A DNA stretch of 64,000 bases from Acorus gramineus. Taxonomy: Eukaryota > Streptophyta > Magnoliopsida > Acorales > Acoraceae. The DNA lies in NCBI GenBank assembly GCA_030737835.1, contig CM060849.1, forward strand, positions 30,741,080 through 30,805,079, in the 5' to 3' direction. This document shows positions 1-11,100 of the stretch, in pieces. Under the pieces are notes generated by a model. It worked only from the letters and a program-made list of their open reading frames with translations, searched no databases and was not told where the DNA came from. Made by a program: the position numbers and the translations under genes. Position 1 is the first letter of the stretch; the number at the start of each line of letters is the position of its first letter.

Positions 1-137
1 TTACATGAAATTATCACTCGTGTACATGACATGAAAGTCTTTGCATTTCCATTGCATGCGTAAATCATATAACTGGTATTATATGCATTGTATAACTCGT
101 GTACATGCATGTGATTATTTTCATTCTTGTGATACAG
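1..137 (+). other. 3' end of last intron of the left-edge gene
   Basis: AT-rich sequence with no usable reading frame. It ends in a pyrimidine-containing stretch and the acceptor GATACAG at 131-137, directly before the coding exon at 138. The donor lies outside the window. Confidence 0.5.
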
Positions 138-324
138 CCGAGATAGACTGGTGGTGGCTATTGGGTTAGATCTTTTTGCGGTGGCGGATGAGAAGTTCAT
201 GGACATGTTTGTTGATCCTGCTGCCATGGATCTCCTTCAGAACGAATGCCACTCCCTCCACAAGCGACAAAAGATACTTCAGTCCTGTTTGAATGAGTTT
301 AAAAGCATCTCCAGGGCCCTCTAA
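138..324 (+). CDS. Last exon of a protein gene, possibly dynamin-related (GED C-terminus)
   Basis: After the acceptor at 136-137 an open frame runs 61 codons to TAA at 322-324. The first base completes a codon split by the intron. The peptide is helical and charged: it opens DRLVVAIGLDLFAV, contains DEKFMDMF, and ends KRQKILQSCLNEFKSISRAL. This pattern (DLFA, an acidic DE, then a late K/R-rich coil) resembles the end of the GTPase effector domain of dynamin-related proteins, perhaps the plant DRP5A type, where it would form part of the stalk. That assignment is from memory and tentative; only the exon itself is well supported. Upstream exons are outside the window. Confidence 0.5.
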
Positions 325-841
325 TGATCCAACTTTAACAGGGTTTTCATTTCACACCCAGTGAATGATAGTACTACACTACACTACTACCCATTGATTT
401 ATATTTGTGCCCCCACATTGTAAAAGGATCTGATGATCCCAACTAGCAGTGTTTCACATTCAGTGAATGCAAGTGGTCAGGCAGCAGATCACGGATTCCC
501 GTTTAGTGTCTTCATCCAATGTCAGTTTCTGTCGTCGAACTTCCCGTTCATGCTTTTTAAGTATCTTCAAGTACCTGTTTCATTCAAGTTTGTTGAATTC
601 TTTTACCATATTGTGTAGAAAGCATAATTAAATCTGTGTACTTTCACGGGCTTCACTTTTTGTTTAACTGATAGAGAAATTTCGGCTTCTTAATTAAATC
701 TTAACTACTATGGGAACAAAAATGAAAATCAGAAATTTTTGTGATAGTTGTTTAGGCTTTGTTTTTGGAAAAGTATGTGATAGAGATAGTGATAAAGTAA
801 TAATGACTGTATTGTAATTTTTGTTGTATTGTTGGGTTAAT
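325..841 (+). other. 3' UTR and downstream spacer of the left-edge gene
   Basis: No long coding frame. The short open frame at 433-618 has no recognisable content and lies where the 3' UTR is expected. AT content rises after about 600. No clear terminator or RNA gene is seen. Confidence 0.4.
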
Positions 842-951
842 GAACATGATCATTAGTTTTTTTTTTTTTTTTTGACGAAAGTAATCCATTTTATAACGAA
901 ACTAAAGCTCTTACAAGATGGTCTGAAGTGGGGAGAACATGATCATTAGTT
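842..951 (-). mobile_element. 5'-truncated LINE 3' end with perfect 17-bp TSD
   Basis: The 17-base direct repeat GAACATGATCATTAGTT occurs at 842-858 and 935-951. Between them (859-934) is a poly(T) run followed by about 60 bases. On the minus strand this is a short body ending AATGGATTACTTTCGTC plus poly(A), the usual form of a plant L1-type 3' end. It is therefore a dead-on-arrival LINE insertion primed at the target. The perfect TSD suggests a fairly young insertion. Confidence 0.8.
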
Positions 952-1027
952 GTGTAGGAAATTTATTTAATGTAATGCCCTGTTTTTAGGTTCTCATCTT
1001 CTGCACGTCCTACTCTAATGCGTGACA

Positions 1028-1330
<303 letters not shown>

Positions 1331-1353
1331 TCAATGCTGTGGTTTCGTCCAAA

Positions 1354-1359
1354 AGCCCA
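1354..1359 (-). promoter_or_regulatory. Possible site II (TGGGCT) upstream of the RPS16 fragment
   Basis: TGGGCT lies on the minus strand about 115 bases upstream of the pseudogene start. TGGGCC/T motifs are common in plant ribosomal-protein promoters. If it belongs to the fragment, promoter DNA was copied too, which argues for a genomic rather than an mRNA-derived duplicate. Confidence 0.3.
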
Positions 1360-1735
1360 AACCAAAGAAAAATATTACATGACAGAGGAGGAGAAGTGGC
1401 TAAAAAGGGGAAAAAAGAAAAAGAACCGGTGGCCTAATGGAGAGAACAATCCAGAGATGCATACGCATGACCGAACTATCCACTTTTGTCAAATTACAAG
1501 ACTATTCATTTCATTTTGAACAAATGACAAAAAAAACCAGTTGGAAAAACTTTTGTGTTGCTCTCTGACTATTGCTCTTTATGACTATGTCATAAATATG
1601 CCTTCAATAATAATTCAAATCATACTATCATCTTGAAGCGGGTTTGGGCCTGGATAACTAGATTGGGTCATAAAAAAAAAAAAAAAAAAAAGAGAAGGGC
1701 TATAATTTATTACTATGATTCATAGTTAAGATCTA
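1360..1735. other. Intergenic, no gene seen
   Basis: Purine-rich then AT-rich spacer with a long A run near 1671-1690. No coding or RNA signal was recognised. Confidence 0.4.
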
Positions 1736-1906
1736 AAATAGTATTGGGTCCATAAGATCGGGTCGGAATAGATCCGGACCCACCCCGTTTCGATGATCGG
1801 GTTCTTCGGGTCGGATCCATATCGGGTCTCAGATCCTTCGAGTTGGTTATTTTACGTCTTTTATCGGGTCGGATCCAGGTCAACCCGTGACACGTTGCCA
1901 GGCCTA
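1736..1906 (+). mobile_element. hAT-type right-end fragment (GGGTC-rich)
   Basis: Dense CGGGTC/GGATCC motifs ending in CAGGCCTA, the terminal sequence of the complete hAT elements at 7289 and 8790. The segment matches, in order, the fragment at 44707-44870. No left end is found, so it is a truncated copy. Confidence 0.55.
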
Positions 1907-2362
1907 ATGTGGTCCCCTTAGTTTAGAAATATAAAAGAAACAAATTTTTCATTATATGTAACACAGAAAAGAAAGGCAACCAACATTGAATTTAAATGGA
2001 TGTCACTTAAACCCCCCCCCCCCTCCCCCCAAAGAATAGTAAGTGAGCGTAGTAATGAAATTTCTATTGTTTGGTTAGTATTTGTAAATTGTTGATGAAA
2101 GATAATAAGATGATAGTTGATTTGACATATGGAATAGATTGTGTGACATAACACGGTTATGGTCTTGGAATACCAATAGCAGTTTGTTCTCATATGACAT
2201 AATTATACCTACTTCCGGTATAGGCGTGCCGTAGATAAAAGGGAGTAGTTTTGGCTGCTACTCGGGTTTAGATGCCTCTTCTAACCCGGTTCAACCAAAG
2301 CTGTGATTTGAGGCCTATGGCTTTTCTTATTGTATTTTTCTTATGTTTCTACTTATCCCCCT

Positions 2363-2363
<1 letters not shown>

Positions 2364-2415
<52 letters not shown>

Positions 2416-2435
2416 CCCCTCCCCCCCCCCCCCCC
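2364..2435 (+). repeat. 49-base C homopolymer with short C/T extension
   Basis: An uninterrupted run of 49 C (2364-2412) is followed by C6 and C15 blocks separated by single T. Open frames across it encode only polyproline and are artefacts. A shorter C9/C6 tract lies near 2012-2028. Confidence 0.9.
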
Positions 2436-3511
2436 TCTCCCATATCCGTTCAAAGTTTGTAATTCAATATTCATCTAATGAAAATCGGGTAGCAAATGTC
2501 TACCTTATTTCAAAAAAAAAAAAATTATACCTATTTCTTTTCTTTTCTTTTTTTGCAAATAAACCGGTTTTGGGGTTTATTCACCTCTATTCCATCACAT
2601 TCCCTACCTATTCCTCTACCCAAATAAAGGCTCTACATTTTATACTACTTATCTTGTACTTTCCTCCTTCGGAAACATGTTTAGATTATTTTATTGAAGC
2701 CTATCATAATAAAAAATAATATAATACTCATGGACCTCGTCATACTATCGCTTTGAAATATATTAGGTGCAGTTATTTTTTCATACTCAATTCTAATACG
2801 CACATGTTTTGATTTATTTTTTTTAAAATATTATATCATATCTAAAGAAGTAATATCATATCTAATATTATATCATTAAAAAAAATAGTTAGTTTATCAT
2901 GAAATGTAACGTAGATTTTACTATCAGTACTTTTATAATATGAAACTGAAGTTATAAGTTTGAATGAGGTAAGAAGGGAAAAAGAAATAAAAAGCAAAAA
3001 ACAAGCGGGTGGATCCATCCCAGGAGAGGGATGATTGGTGCACCGTTATAATTGTATTCATTTCTAGTGAAAAAATTGTATAAATCATAATTCATCTCCA
3101 ATGTGGACAAGCTACACCACTGCTGGAGAATTGTTTCAACATTTTTATTGTCAAATGGGAACAAAATGTTATAACTTTATATGATTATTTAATTGGTCAA
3201 AATATCTACAAAAGGGGCCGTCTCTCCCATTTATATCTAATATAATTAAGGTAACCTCTTATCAGTTTTTTTTTCTCTGTGCTCTTCCTCCACTTGTTTA
3301 AATCCATCATTTTTCTTCTATTAATTCCTTGCCATTGTGCACATATTTTTTTATTATTATTTTAAAAGTAGATTCATCTTATTTTTCTGTTAAGCAATAT
3401 TTGTGACAGTGAGAATAGGACCAGGTTTTGTTTATCAATATAAAAAAATAGGCTGAAGGGCATAACATTATTTTTTGAGGCACACGTTCAATAATTCTTT
3501 TTGAAAGAGTA
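2436..3511. other. AT-rich intergenic DNA
   Basis: No gene, RNA gene or bounded transposon recognised. Local homopolymer runs only. Confidence 0.4.
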
Positions 3512-3787
3512 TTGTTACGTTTAGTTTTTTTTTTTTTCAGTTCAAAACACAGTCCTATATATTATATTAGAAATATAATAAAGCATATACCTAGTTAAAT
3601 GTTGTATATACCATATTAAATTTTTTATTACACTTACTAAAAATGAGTTCATTTAACTCGAAATTGAACGATATGCATTTTTTATCAAAGCACATACCTC
3701 ATTAGATGATATTCACTATATTTTAAAAAATGATAACATGTGAGGTCTATGTTTTAGTTGGTAAATGTGACTGAGTCTAACATTTTC
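3512..3787 (+). mobile_element. MITE, TGTTAC...GTCTAACA family, copy A
   Basis: About 276 bp running from ATTGTTACG to GAGTCTAACATT. It matches the copy at 52660-52925 almost end to end: shared blocks include ACTTACTAAAAATGAG, TTTTATCAAAGCA and ACATGTGAGGT. The termini form an imperfect inverted repeat around TGTTACACTCAGT. The interior has repeated CATCTAATGAGGTATAT motifs in both orientations. Family copies also lie at 33067, 37583/43480 and 43657. It has no coding capacity. Confidence 0.75.
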
Positions 3788-3952
3788 CTTTATGAAAATA
3801 ATGAGGTTTATAATATAGATTTGATCCAACTGAGTTCCCAAACATAATCCAAGTGGATTATAACAATGAATACTCTCATTTCTTGATCATCGGGACATAT
3901 ACCTTGATTTGAAAATTGTATGGATACATATATATATACACATACCTTTACA

Positions 3953-4681
3953 GGCTAATTTGATAAGGGGATAAGTAATAGAATAATGAGTAATTATGGG
4001 AATAAGTGAGTGGGAGGATCGACCCTGTTTGATATAAAAAATAATTGGTATAAACTATAGACAGTTGTCCCAATTTTAAAATGAAAATAGAGATATTTTA
4101 TTCTACCTAAGCCCCTGTTTGGATACAGAATATGACTTATTCTTGGGTATACATTTGTTCCGGCATAAGTGAGTATAAATAAGGATAAAATGATTTTGTG
4201 TTTGGTTGTGTTTTGAATTATTCTCGTTGGTAAACATAAAAATAAATTTTTTGTTGTTTGGATAAAATATGAATAAAGTATGGATAAGAATTTATAAAAG
4301 GTGAAAAAATAATGATAGTTGATTTGACAGATGATTTATAAGAGGTGATGACAGTTGATTTGATAGTGGGCCTACATATTCTTTAGGTGGAATAACCTAG
4401 AATAACTTTAATTCCAGGGGTTGGTTATAATCCATATACCACTTTATACCAGGTTTTTTTGGCATACTTTATCCCTAGCTATTCTGTGTTTCCAAACACC
4501 CAAAATCCCTTATTCCCTTTTATACTAGGTTATCTAATCCCCTATTCCTGTTTTAAACTGGGGCTAAAGGCTAGGATATCATTTATCCTCACTTTTATCC
4601 CAATTTTGATAAATGTAAATATGAACAAAATTAATGGTAAACAATTAATCATCAAAACATTAACCTCTTACCAAACTAGAC
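3953..4681. mobile_element. PIF/Harbinger-like MITE with a second MITE nested inside
   Basis: The outer ends GGCTAATTTGATAAGGGG and, inverted, GTCTAGTTTGGTAAGAGG form an imperfect TIR. Inside it, 4111-4501 is a second element whose ends GCCCCTGTTTGGATACAG and, inverted, GGGTGTTTGGAAACACAG also pair. TTTGG-type ends are typical of Tourist-like MITEs. Boundaries are approximate and TSDs are unclear. Confidence 0.5.
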
Positions 4682-5024
4682 TTTGCAGGTTAAAAATAGA
4701 ATTAGTTGATACATTATCCTATGATGACATAAAAAAGTCTCAATATCTATCTTTAATCTTCTCCCACTTTAGAAGTGTCAAAATATCCAAGTTCAATTAA
4801 ATTAAACTATTAAAAATGACTAATTTTTTTTTTAAAAGTTAGACATACCCAAATCAGCAATTTTTTTTAAATTATAACAAAAAAAATCTTATTTTACAAT
4901 TTTGGAAACTCAAAAAACTAACATACCATTATATAATTAGATCTTTAACATACCATTACCTCTTGTTAGGTTATTCCACACCTCTTAACTTTGTTAAAAA
5001 AATTTACACCTCTTAATTTTGTTA

Positions 5025-5468
5025 GGACCCGTTTGGCTATAAGAATAGAGGGGGAATAAGCAGGAATAGACATGGAATAGGCAAAAAAGGGCGTTTGGAT
5101 GAGGGGAATAAGGGGGAATCTGTATGCATAAATAGCCAAGAATATATAGTAATCCCTCCTTTCACATGGAATTAACTTATTCCAACAACAATCATAAGTG
5201 GATCCCACTGTTTTTTTTTATTATTATTTCAAATCACCTGTCATCACCTTTTATACATCAATGGGGCCCACATGTCAAATCAACTTTTTACACTTTATTC
5301 ACATCTTATTCTTCATCAACCAAACACTTCAACATTTATTATTACGTTTCCCAATGAGAATAACTGAAAACAACCAAACACAAAATCTCTTATTCCATTA
5401 ATAAAGTCAATAATTCCTGGAATATGTATAAACCCCAGAATAGCTTATGTCTCTATCCAAACGGGCCC
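5025..5468. mobile_element. Tourist-like (PIF/Harbinger) MITE with TTA target duplication
   Basis: The left end GGACCCGTTTGG and right end CCAAACGGGCCC form a 12-bp TIR with one mismatch. TTA flanks both sides (5022-5024 and 5469-5471), as expected for PIF/Harbinger. The 444-bp interior is non-coding and partly self-complementary. Confidence 0.8.
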
Positions 5469-6055
5469 TTAAAGTGTTTCACACATTCTTATGTTGAACT
5501 TTTTTTACTTTAAATTATTTGTCACTATGTGGATTTTGTGAGATATGTGTCAATACAATTTAAGTTTTTTATGATGAGCTCTATTGAATGTTGATAGTTA
5601 CTTAAAAAGTTGATATGTACCAATGATAATATAAAAATATATGAATAAGGATTTAGAATAGAGAGATATTTAGATAAATATTATGAATAATTTTAGAATT
5701 ACCTCAGTGTGATCGACCTCCATAGCCACAATTCAAATGATCACACGGCTAGAGTTTTAGTTTTTTTTAGGAAAAATAGGTTCTTGGTGTGAAATAACCT
5801 AACAATGATTAGATGCATGTTAAGGATCTAATTACATAAGGTATATTAAGTTTTTTGAGTTTTTAAAATTGTAAAATGAGAATTTTTTAGGTATAATTCT
5901 AAAAAGTGGTTGATTTGGGTATTTCTAACTTTTAGAAGATTTTTTTTTTATCATTTTTCCATTAAACTATATATATAGGTGAATTTAATTTCGTGGTCTA
6001 GCACATGTAAGTTTGAAAATTTACCTGTGTAATACAACCGGACTGGATCCTGACT

Positions 6056-6306
6056 GGATCTGGTCAGTACCGAACTGGATGACATGAAAATCAAACTGCA
6101 CCACCTATAAATCAAACTGCACAACCAATTGTCAGGTATATATTTTACTCTCTTATTGGATACTGATGATACTTAAGAATTCATATGTTCTCCAATAGCT
6201 AATCGGATCCAATAAGAGAGTGAAATATATACCCAATAATTGGTTGTGTAGTTTAATTTATAAGTGGTGCAGTTCAATTTTCACGTCGTCCAGTTTAGAC
6301 CGGATC
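6056..6306. mobile_element. Foldback element with roughly 100-bp inverted arms
   Basis: The left arm (about 6066-6165) and right arm (about 6203-6306) are near-complementary over about 100 bases, including CTGCACCAC against GTGGTGCAG and ACTCTCTTATTGGAT against ATCCAATAAGAGAGT. A loop of about 38 bases separates them. A transcript would form one long hairpin. No protein is encoded. Confidence 0.75.
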
Positions 6307-7280
6307 CATTATGTGCATCTTCCCTACTAAACAATGTCTTATATCTAAGCGGCGTTTTACATTTAATCATTATAACATTTTATAATTCTCAATACCGTCT
6401 CATATACCTTGTTAACATCTTCTATTAATTGAAATGAGATATATACATTGTTAAAAAAAATTTACATTTTCTATAAACGATATCATTTAATTCATTAAAA
6501 TATATACTTCATTTTTTACATTAAAAAAAAAATATATATCTCAATAATGAGATATATGATTTTTAAAAAAATGAAAACATGGCTGGACTACGTCTAAAAG
6601 ACTACAAATGGAATTGAGTGGAACATTTTCACTTATATCTTCACTAACGAGAACAACATATAATTTTCCCGACTGTGCATAAGAAAATGAGACAAATAAA
6701 ATCTTAAAACGTACATCATAAACAATTCATAAATTTAGTTATTGGAATTTTATAGCGGGCGTAACATCACTTTGAGAATTTGAATAACTATACTTTGCCG
6801 CTTTTATGAATAAAATTACGAAGAAAGATTACTGACATATATAATACGATCGAAGACAAATATAAATATGGAACCCTAGACTGCTAGACAAATAAATTTT
6901 TCTAAAAAAATTCACTTAAAATTTAAAGTATCTGAATATCTCTATAAAATTTGCCAAAAGTATAATAATATACTATTCGTCTACCTGTATCAAGTCAAAT
7001 ATATTGCGCGTGTACATTTATAACATCATATTGAAGTTGTTGAAGGTACATTATGAACATGCAGAAACTTTTTTAGATTGTTCTATGTGCAAATATTTAG
7101 ATTTTTTTAAGGATAAAACAAAATTTCATTTATCTAATTCAATGTTAGTTTAGATAAAATATGTTTTCCTTCCTCTATTTTCTAAGGTTGTTTTCCCTCT
7201 GTTTTTGTTTTTTAAATTTATGTTAGTTTGCTTTCTCTTTGAAAGTACATCTTCACTCAATGTGTAAAAGAGAGAGACGG
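6307..7280. other. AT-rich intergenic DNA with decayed MITE pieces
   Basis: Contains fragments similar to the TGTTAC MITE interior (ATATACCTTGTTAAC, GATATCATTTAATTCATT) but no definable ends. No gene seen. Confidence 0.4.
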
Positions 7281-7288
7281 GGGATAAA

Positions 7289-7958
7289 TAGGCTGTCAAT
7301 GGGTTGGGTCTGGGCCGGGTGAGGGTGGACCGAGACTCAACCCGGGACAAGATCCGTCGGGTCCTTGAAAATGTGGACACGTATATGGACCCGTCGGACC
7401 CGATACTGACCCGGGTTCAACCTGACTCGAATATGGTTAATAAAAAAAAAAAAGAGAACTCATGAATTTGTTTACCTTATCATTCTATTAGAAAATTTTT
7501 GTATAAAGCATTAGTTATTATTGAGTTTTTTAAACTGATATCTTAATACTATGTTTGAACATATTTTGTACAATGCAAAATAAGCGAATGAATTAATAAA
7601 CAATATTCAAAACAATAAACACTATATAACATTCAAAGTAAACAGAAATCTAAACAATATGTGTTATGATTTATGGGTTTGGTTATAGACTTATGGATAC
7701 AAAAATGAGTTAAAACTTATACTTGTAACTTGATAAATAAGAAATAAAATTATGGGTCAACTAATACTAATAGTCTTGTAATATATGAGTATATGTTAAG
7801 AAAACAGTCGGGTCTCGAGTCCAAAGGGTCAGGGCGGGGTGGACCCAGACCCGACCCATTTGTATGTTCGGGTCCAAATCAGGTCAGACATATTACATAT
7901 GTAATCGGGTCCGGGTCAGATCGGGTCCAAGTCTGGACCCGCCCTGTTGACAAGCATA
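7289..7958. mobile_element. Non-autonomous hAT element, 670 bp
   Basis: The ends are TAGGCTGTCAATGGGTTGGG and, inverted, TATGCTTGTCAACAGGGCGG. The flanks GGGATAAA (7281-7288) and GGGATAAG (7959-7966) are an 8-bp TSD with one mismatch, the hAT hallmark. GGGTC-rich subterminal repeats resemble transposase-binding clusters. The AT-rich core shares blocks such as TTACCTTATCATTCTATT-like sequence with the element at 8790. No transposase is encoded. Confidence 0.85.
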
Positions 7959-7966
7959 GGGATAAG

Positions 7967-8781
7967 TGGCTGGACCCATAATTTTTTTCTAAGAGGGGCT
8001 TAAACAATATTATTTATAATCCAAAACAAAACTTTATTAACATGCATATGCACGGATATAAAATTTATTTTTAATTAGTTTTTTTATCATTAAATATTTA
8101 ATTTTTTACATTTTTTTAAAATATGTTTATCAATACCATTAAACATTTAGTAATGGTATTTTTTATCGCGGTTATGCACAATAATTTTTCAGCCTATACT
8201 CATGTTAGCTCCCTACACTCGATTAACGAGATACTCGATAGAATTTATTACACTTTCTATACATACGTACATAAAATTTATTAGAGTAAATATTTTATTT
8301 TTTTATAACTATATACCTTGTTAGATAAATTTTTATATATATATAAATATGTATGAATTGGAAATAGGACAAAAAAATGACTAAATGTAGCATTTTCCTT
8401 TTGAAAAATGACACAACGCTTTGCATGCAACCCTGTCAACAATCCGCAATATTTTTTAATTAAAAAAATTACACACTTAAAAGTACATGGTGTTGTATGA
8501 AATGAAGTAGATGTTTAGATACAATATTACAATTTTTTTATAAATGAAATTTTTTTAGCTTTAACATGCTATAATAGAGCCTGTGCATTATGATAGTGCA
8601 ATATATATCGCACTATCATAATATATAGGTTGCAGACAGTGCTGAAAATCGGACTAAGTGTGACACGACTCTTTCTTCTTTTTTAATCTAGTGGGTTTTA
8701 AATTTTTCTTGTCTTATTTTATTGTTATTGTTTAATGGTGGAGCTAGCGCGTTTTTTTTTTTTTTATCAATTTTTAAGAGG
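7967..8781. other. AT-rich spacer between two hAT elements
   Basis: No gene seen. Holds MITE-like debris (TGTAGCATTTTCCTTTTG near 8386) and a 12-bp-arm palindrome TTATGATAGTGC/GCACTATCATAA at 8588-8621, similar to motifs in the repeat pair at 21192 and 21845. Confidence 0.4.
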
Positions 8782-8789
8782 GGCAACTC

Positions 8790-9613
8790 TAGGCCTGTCA
8801 ACGGGTCGGGTCCGGGTCGGGTCGGGGTGGACCCGGACCTGACCCGTGACAGGACCCGGCGGGTGGGTCCCGGGAAATGTGGACCCGGACCCGTCGGACC
8901 CGGGTTGGGTCCGGGTCCGACCCGACCCGGATGGTTGGGTAAAAAAAAAAGAAAAGAGATGAGCTCATGTATTTGTTTGCCTTATCATTCTATTTGAAAT
9001 TTTTTGTAATAAAACATTATTATTAATGAGACTATGTTTGAATATAATTTTATACAATTCAAAAAAATAAATAAATTATTAAACAACATCCAAAACAATA
9101 ATCACTAACATAAAAAAACATATTAACCTAAATAATAAACATAACTAACCTAAACAACATTCAAAACAATATTAACCTAAACAACATTCAAAACAATATT
9201 AACCTAAATAACATTCAAAACAATAAACACTAACATATTAACCTAAATAATAAACATAAATCATGCAACAAACTAATTAATCATACAAATTCAAATGCTA
9301 ATAAGTTAATTGTCCAAAACAAACCGATTTATAGGCTTGTTATGATTATGATTTATGAACTTGTAGATACAAAAATAAGTTAAGTAAGAAATAAAATTAT
9401 GTATCAACTAATACTAATGGTCTTATAATATATGAGCATATTTTAATAAAACAATCGGGTCTCGAGTCCAACGGGTCGGGGCGGGGTGGACCCGGACCCA
9501 ACTCGTTTGTTTGTTCGGGTCCGCGGGGTCGGGTCCAACTCGAGTCGGGTATATTACACGTGTAATCGGGTCCGGATCCGGTCAGATCTGGACCCAACCC
9601 GTTGACAGGCCTA
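8790..9613. mobile_element. Non-autonomous hAT element, 824 bp
   Basis: Left end TAGGCCTGTCAACGGGT matches the inverted right end exactly over 17 bases. The flanks GGCAACTC (8782-8789) and GGCAAACC (9614-9621) are a decayed 8-bp TSD (6/8). Subterminal GGGTC/GACCC clusters sit at both ends. The interior includes degenerate tandem copies of ATTAACCTAAAYAA at about 9120-9250. It is the same family as 7289-7958. Confidence 0.85.
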
Positions 9614-9704
9614 GGCAAACCCCCCCCTGTACATGGATCCCAAATAATTGGGCATTGACCACAAAAAAAATTAAAAAAATTGATACATTCACCCCCACTG
9701 TGTA

Positions 9705-10227
9705 TAGGAGTGTAATTCAGTCGATTTGATTCAATTTTTTATAAACTTATAGTGAACCAAAATATAATAACATATTACTCGAAAACTAAATCGAAAAACT
9801 AAAACCGAACCGAACCGTTAAATTAAACATATATATCCCAAATATATATCTCTTCCTACCTATTTTGGTTGGTTAGATTATTTCTTTCTTTGAGTTGATT
9901 ATAACTCTCACAAATATCAAAAGGTTAGGATTGATGATATAAATTAGTGTATTCATTTTTTTTATAAATATTAATGATATAAAAACAATTTAATTTTTAA
10001 TTTAAAAAGAATGATCTAAATGAATATTAATTATGAATAATCATGTGTTTAAATTAATTCAGTTTAGTTCGGTTAATGCGGTTTTTTTTAACTAAAACCA
10101 AATCCAAACCAAAGTAGATCAATTTATTAATTTTTCAAACTATACTCAAATTAAGTAAAAAATCTATTGACCCAAACTAAAAAAAATTCAATTCGGATTC
10201 GGTTTAACCGACCAAAGTTACACTCTA
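9705..10227. mobile_element. hAT-type MITE, 523 bp
   Basis: Ends TAGGAGTGTAA and, inverted, TAGAGTGTAAC. The flanks ACTGTGTA (9697-9704) and GCTGTGTA (10228-10235) are an 8-bp TSD with one mismatch. Subterminal GGTTCGGTTT-like motifs and their complements occur at both ends. Non-coding. Confidence 0.8.
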
Positions 10228-10279
10228 GCTGTGTACCCGATCTCCAATCATTTTATTTTTTTAAGCTCCTAAATGAAAT

Positions 10280-10281
<2 letters not shown>

Positions 10282-10316
<35 letters not shown>
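10282..10316. repeat. (TA)n microsatellite
   Basis: About 17 uninterrupted TA units. Confidence 0.95.
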
Positions 10317-10318
<2 letters not shown>

Positions 10319-10639
10319 TATGTATTTTTACTGATATAATATATATACACTGACACACTCCACTATAGCGGACTGGGGACTACTTTGAATGGTAGACACA
10401 GCTGCAAAATAAACTTTGAACCCCTCACAAAAAAAAAAAAAAAAAAAAAAATCCCCCACTAAAAGATTGTGGAAATCCAAAGTAAGTATATAAGGAGCCC
10501 GACAATGGTGGGACCAAAAATACAGAGACTTGAATTAACATGCAAGGACTTCTTCTCTTTTGAATTTGCGGACAAATCCTGAGATTTTGGTTTAATTAAG
10601 TCTCACATTTCATGTTTCTCTCTTTTTTTTCTTTTTTTT

Positions 10640-11100
10640 TCAAGGAATGCTTGAGCCTCGGATTGGATATGATAATATCTATATCTTAATTTTTGGATTT
10701 GGATAGGGATCTATATTTTTGGATTTGAATATCTTCAAATATAGATATTTTTTGGATAATTGACATGTTTAAATGTTAACATTAAATTGGATAATTGAAT
10801 GATATATTAAAGAGATATGAAAATTAAAATTGAGATTTTAAGATTTATTCTCTCTTTTGGATATCATACATTAGAAATATAATAGTAATATAATATATCA
10901 TGATTGTGATTAATCATACAAGATGACAAATATAAACAACATATAATACAAATATATGTCGGATGCAGATATTTTTTCGATCGGATACACTGATATCCAT
11001 ATCCGCAGTCCGGATATTCGAATATCAGATATTTCTGAAGAGTTTCGAATACGGATTTGGATTTGGATTCAGAATTTTTTGGGATAATTGACAGACTTAG
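10640..11100. repeat. Dispersed repeat rich in GGATAT/ATATCC, paired with 44905-45365
   Basis: Repeated GGATTTGGAT, ATATCCATATC and GATATTCGAATATC motifs. The internal order of blocks (TTGGATAATTGACATG, AGAGATATGAAAATTAAAAT, TATAATACAAATATATG, TCGGATACACTGATATCC) recurs at 44905-45365. It is probably a hAT-like non-autonomous element, but no TSD was resolved. Confidence 0.5.

Noticed and set aside
2272..2719. Polyproline-rich open frames
   Set aside because: They are read through the C49 homopolymer in two frames; no start context, domain or splice support.
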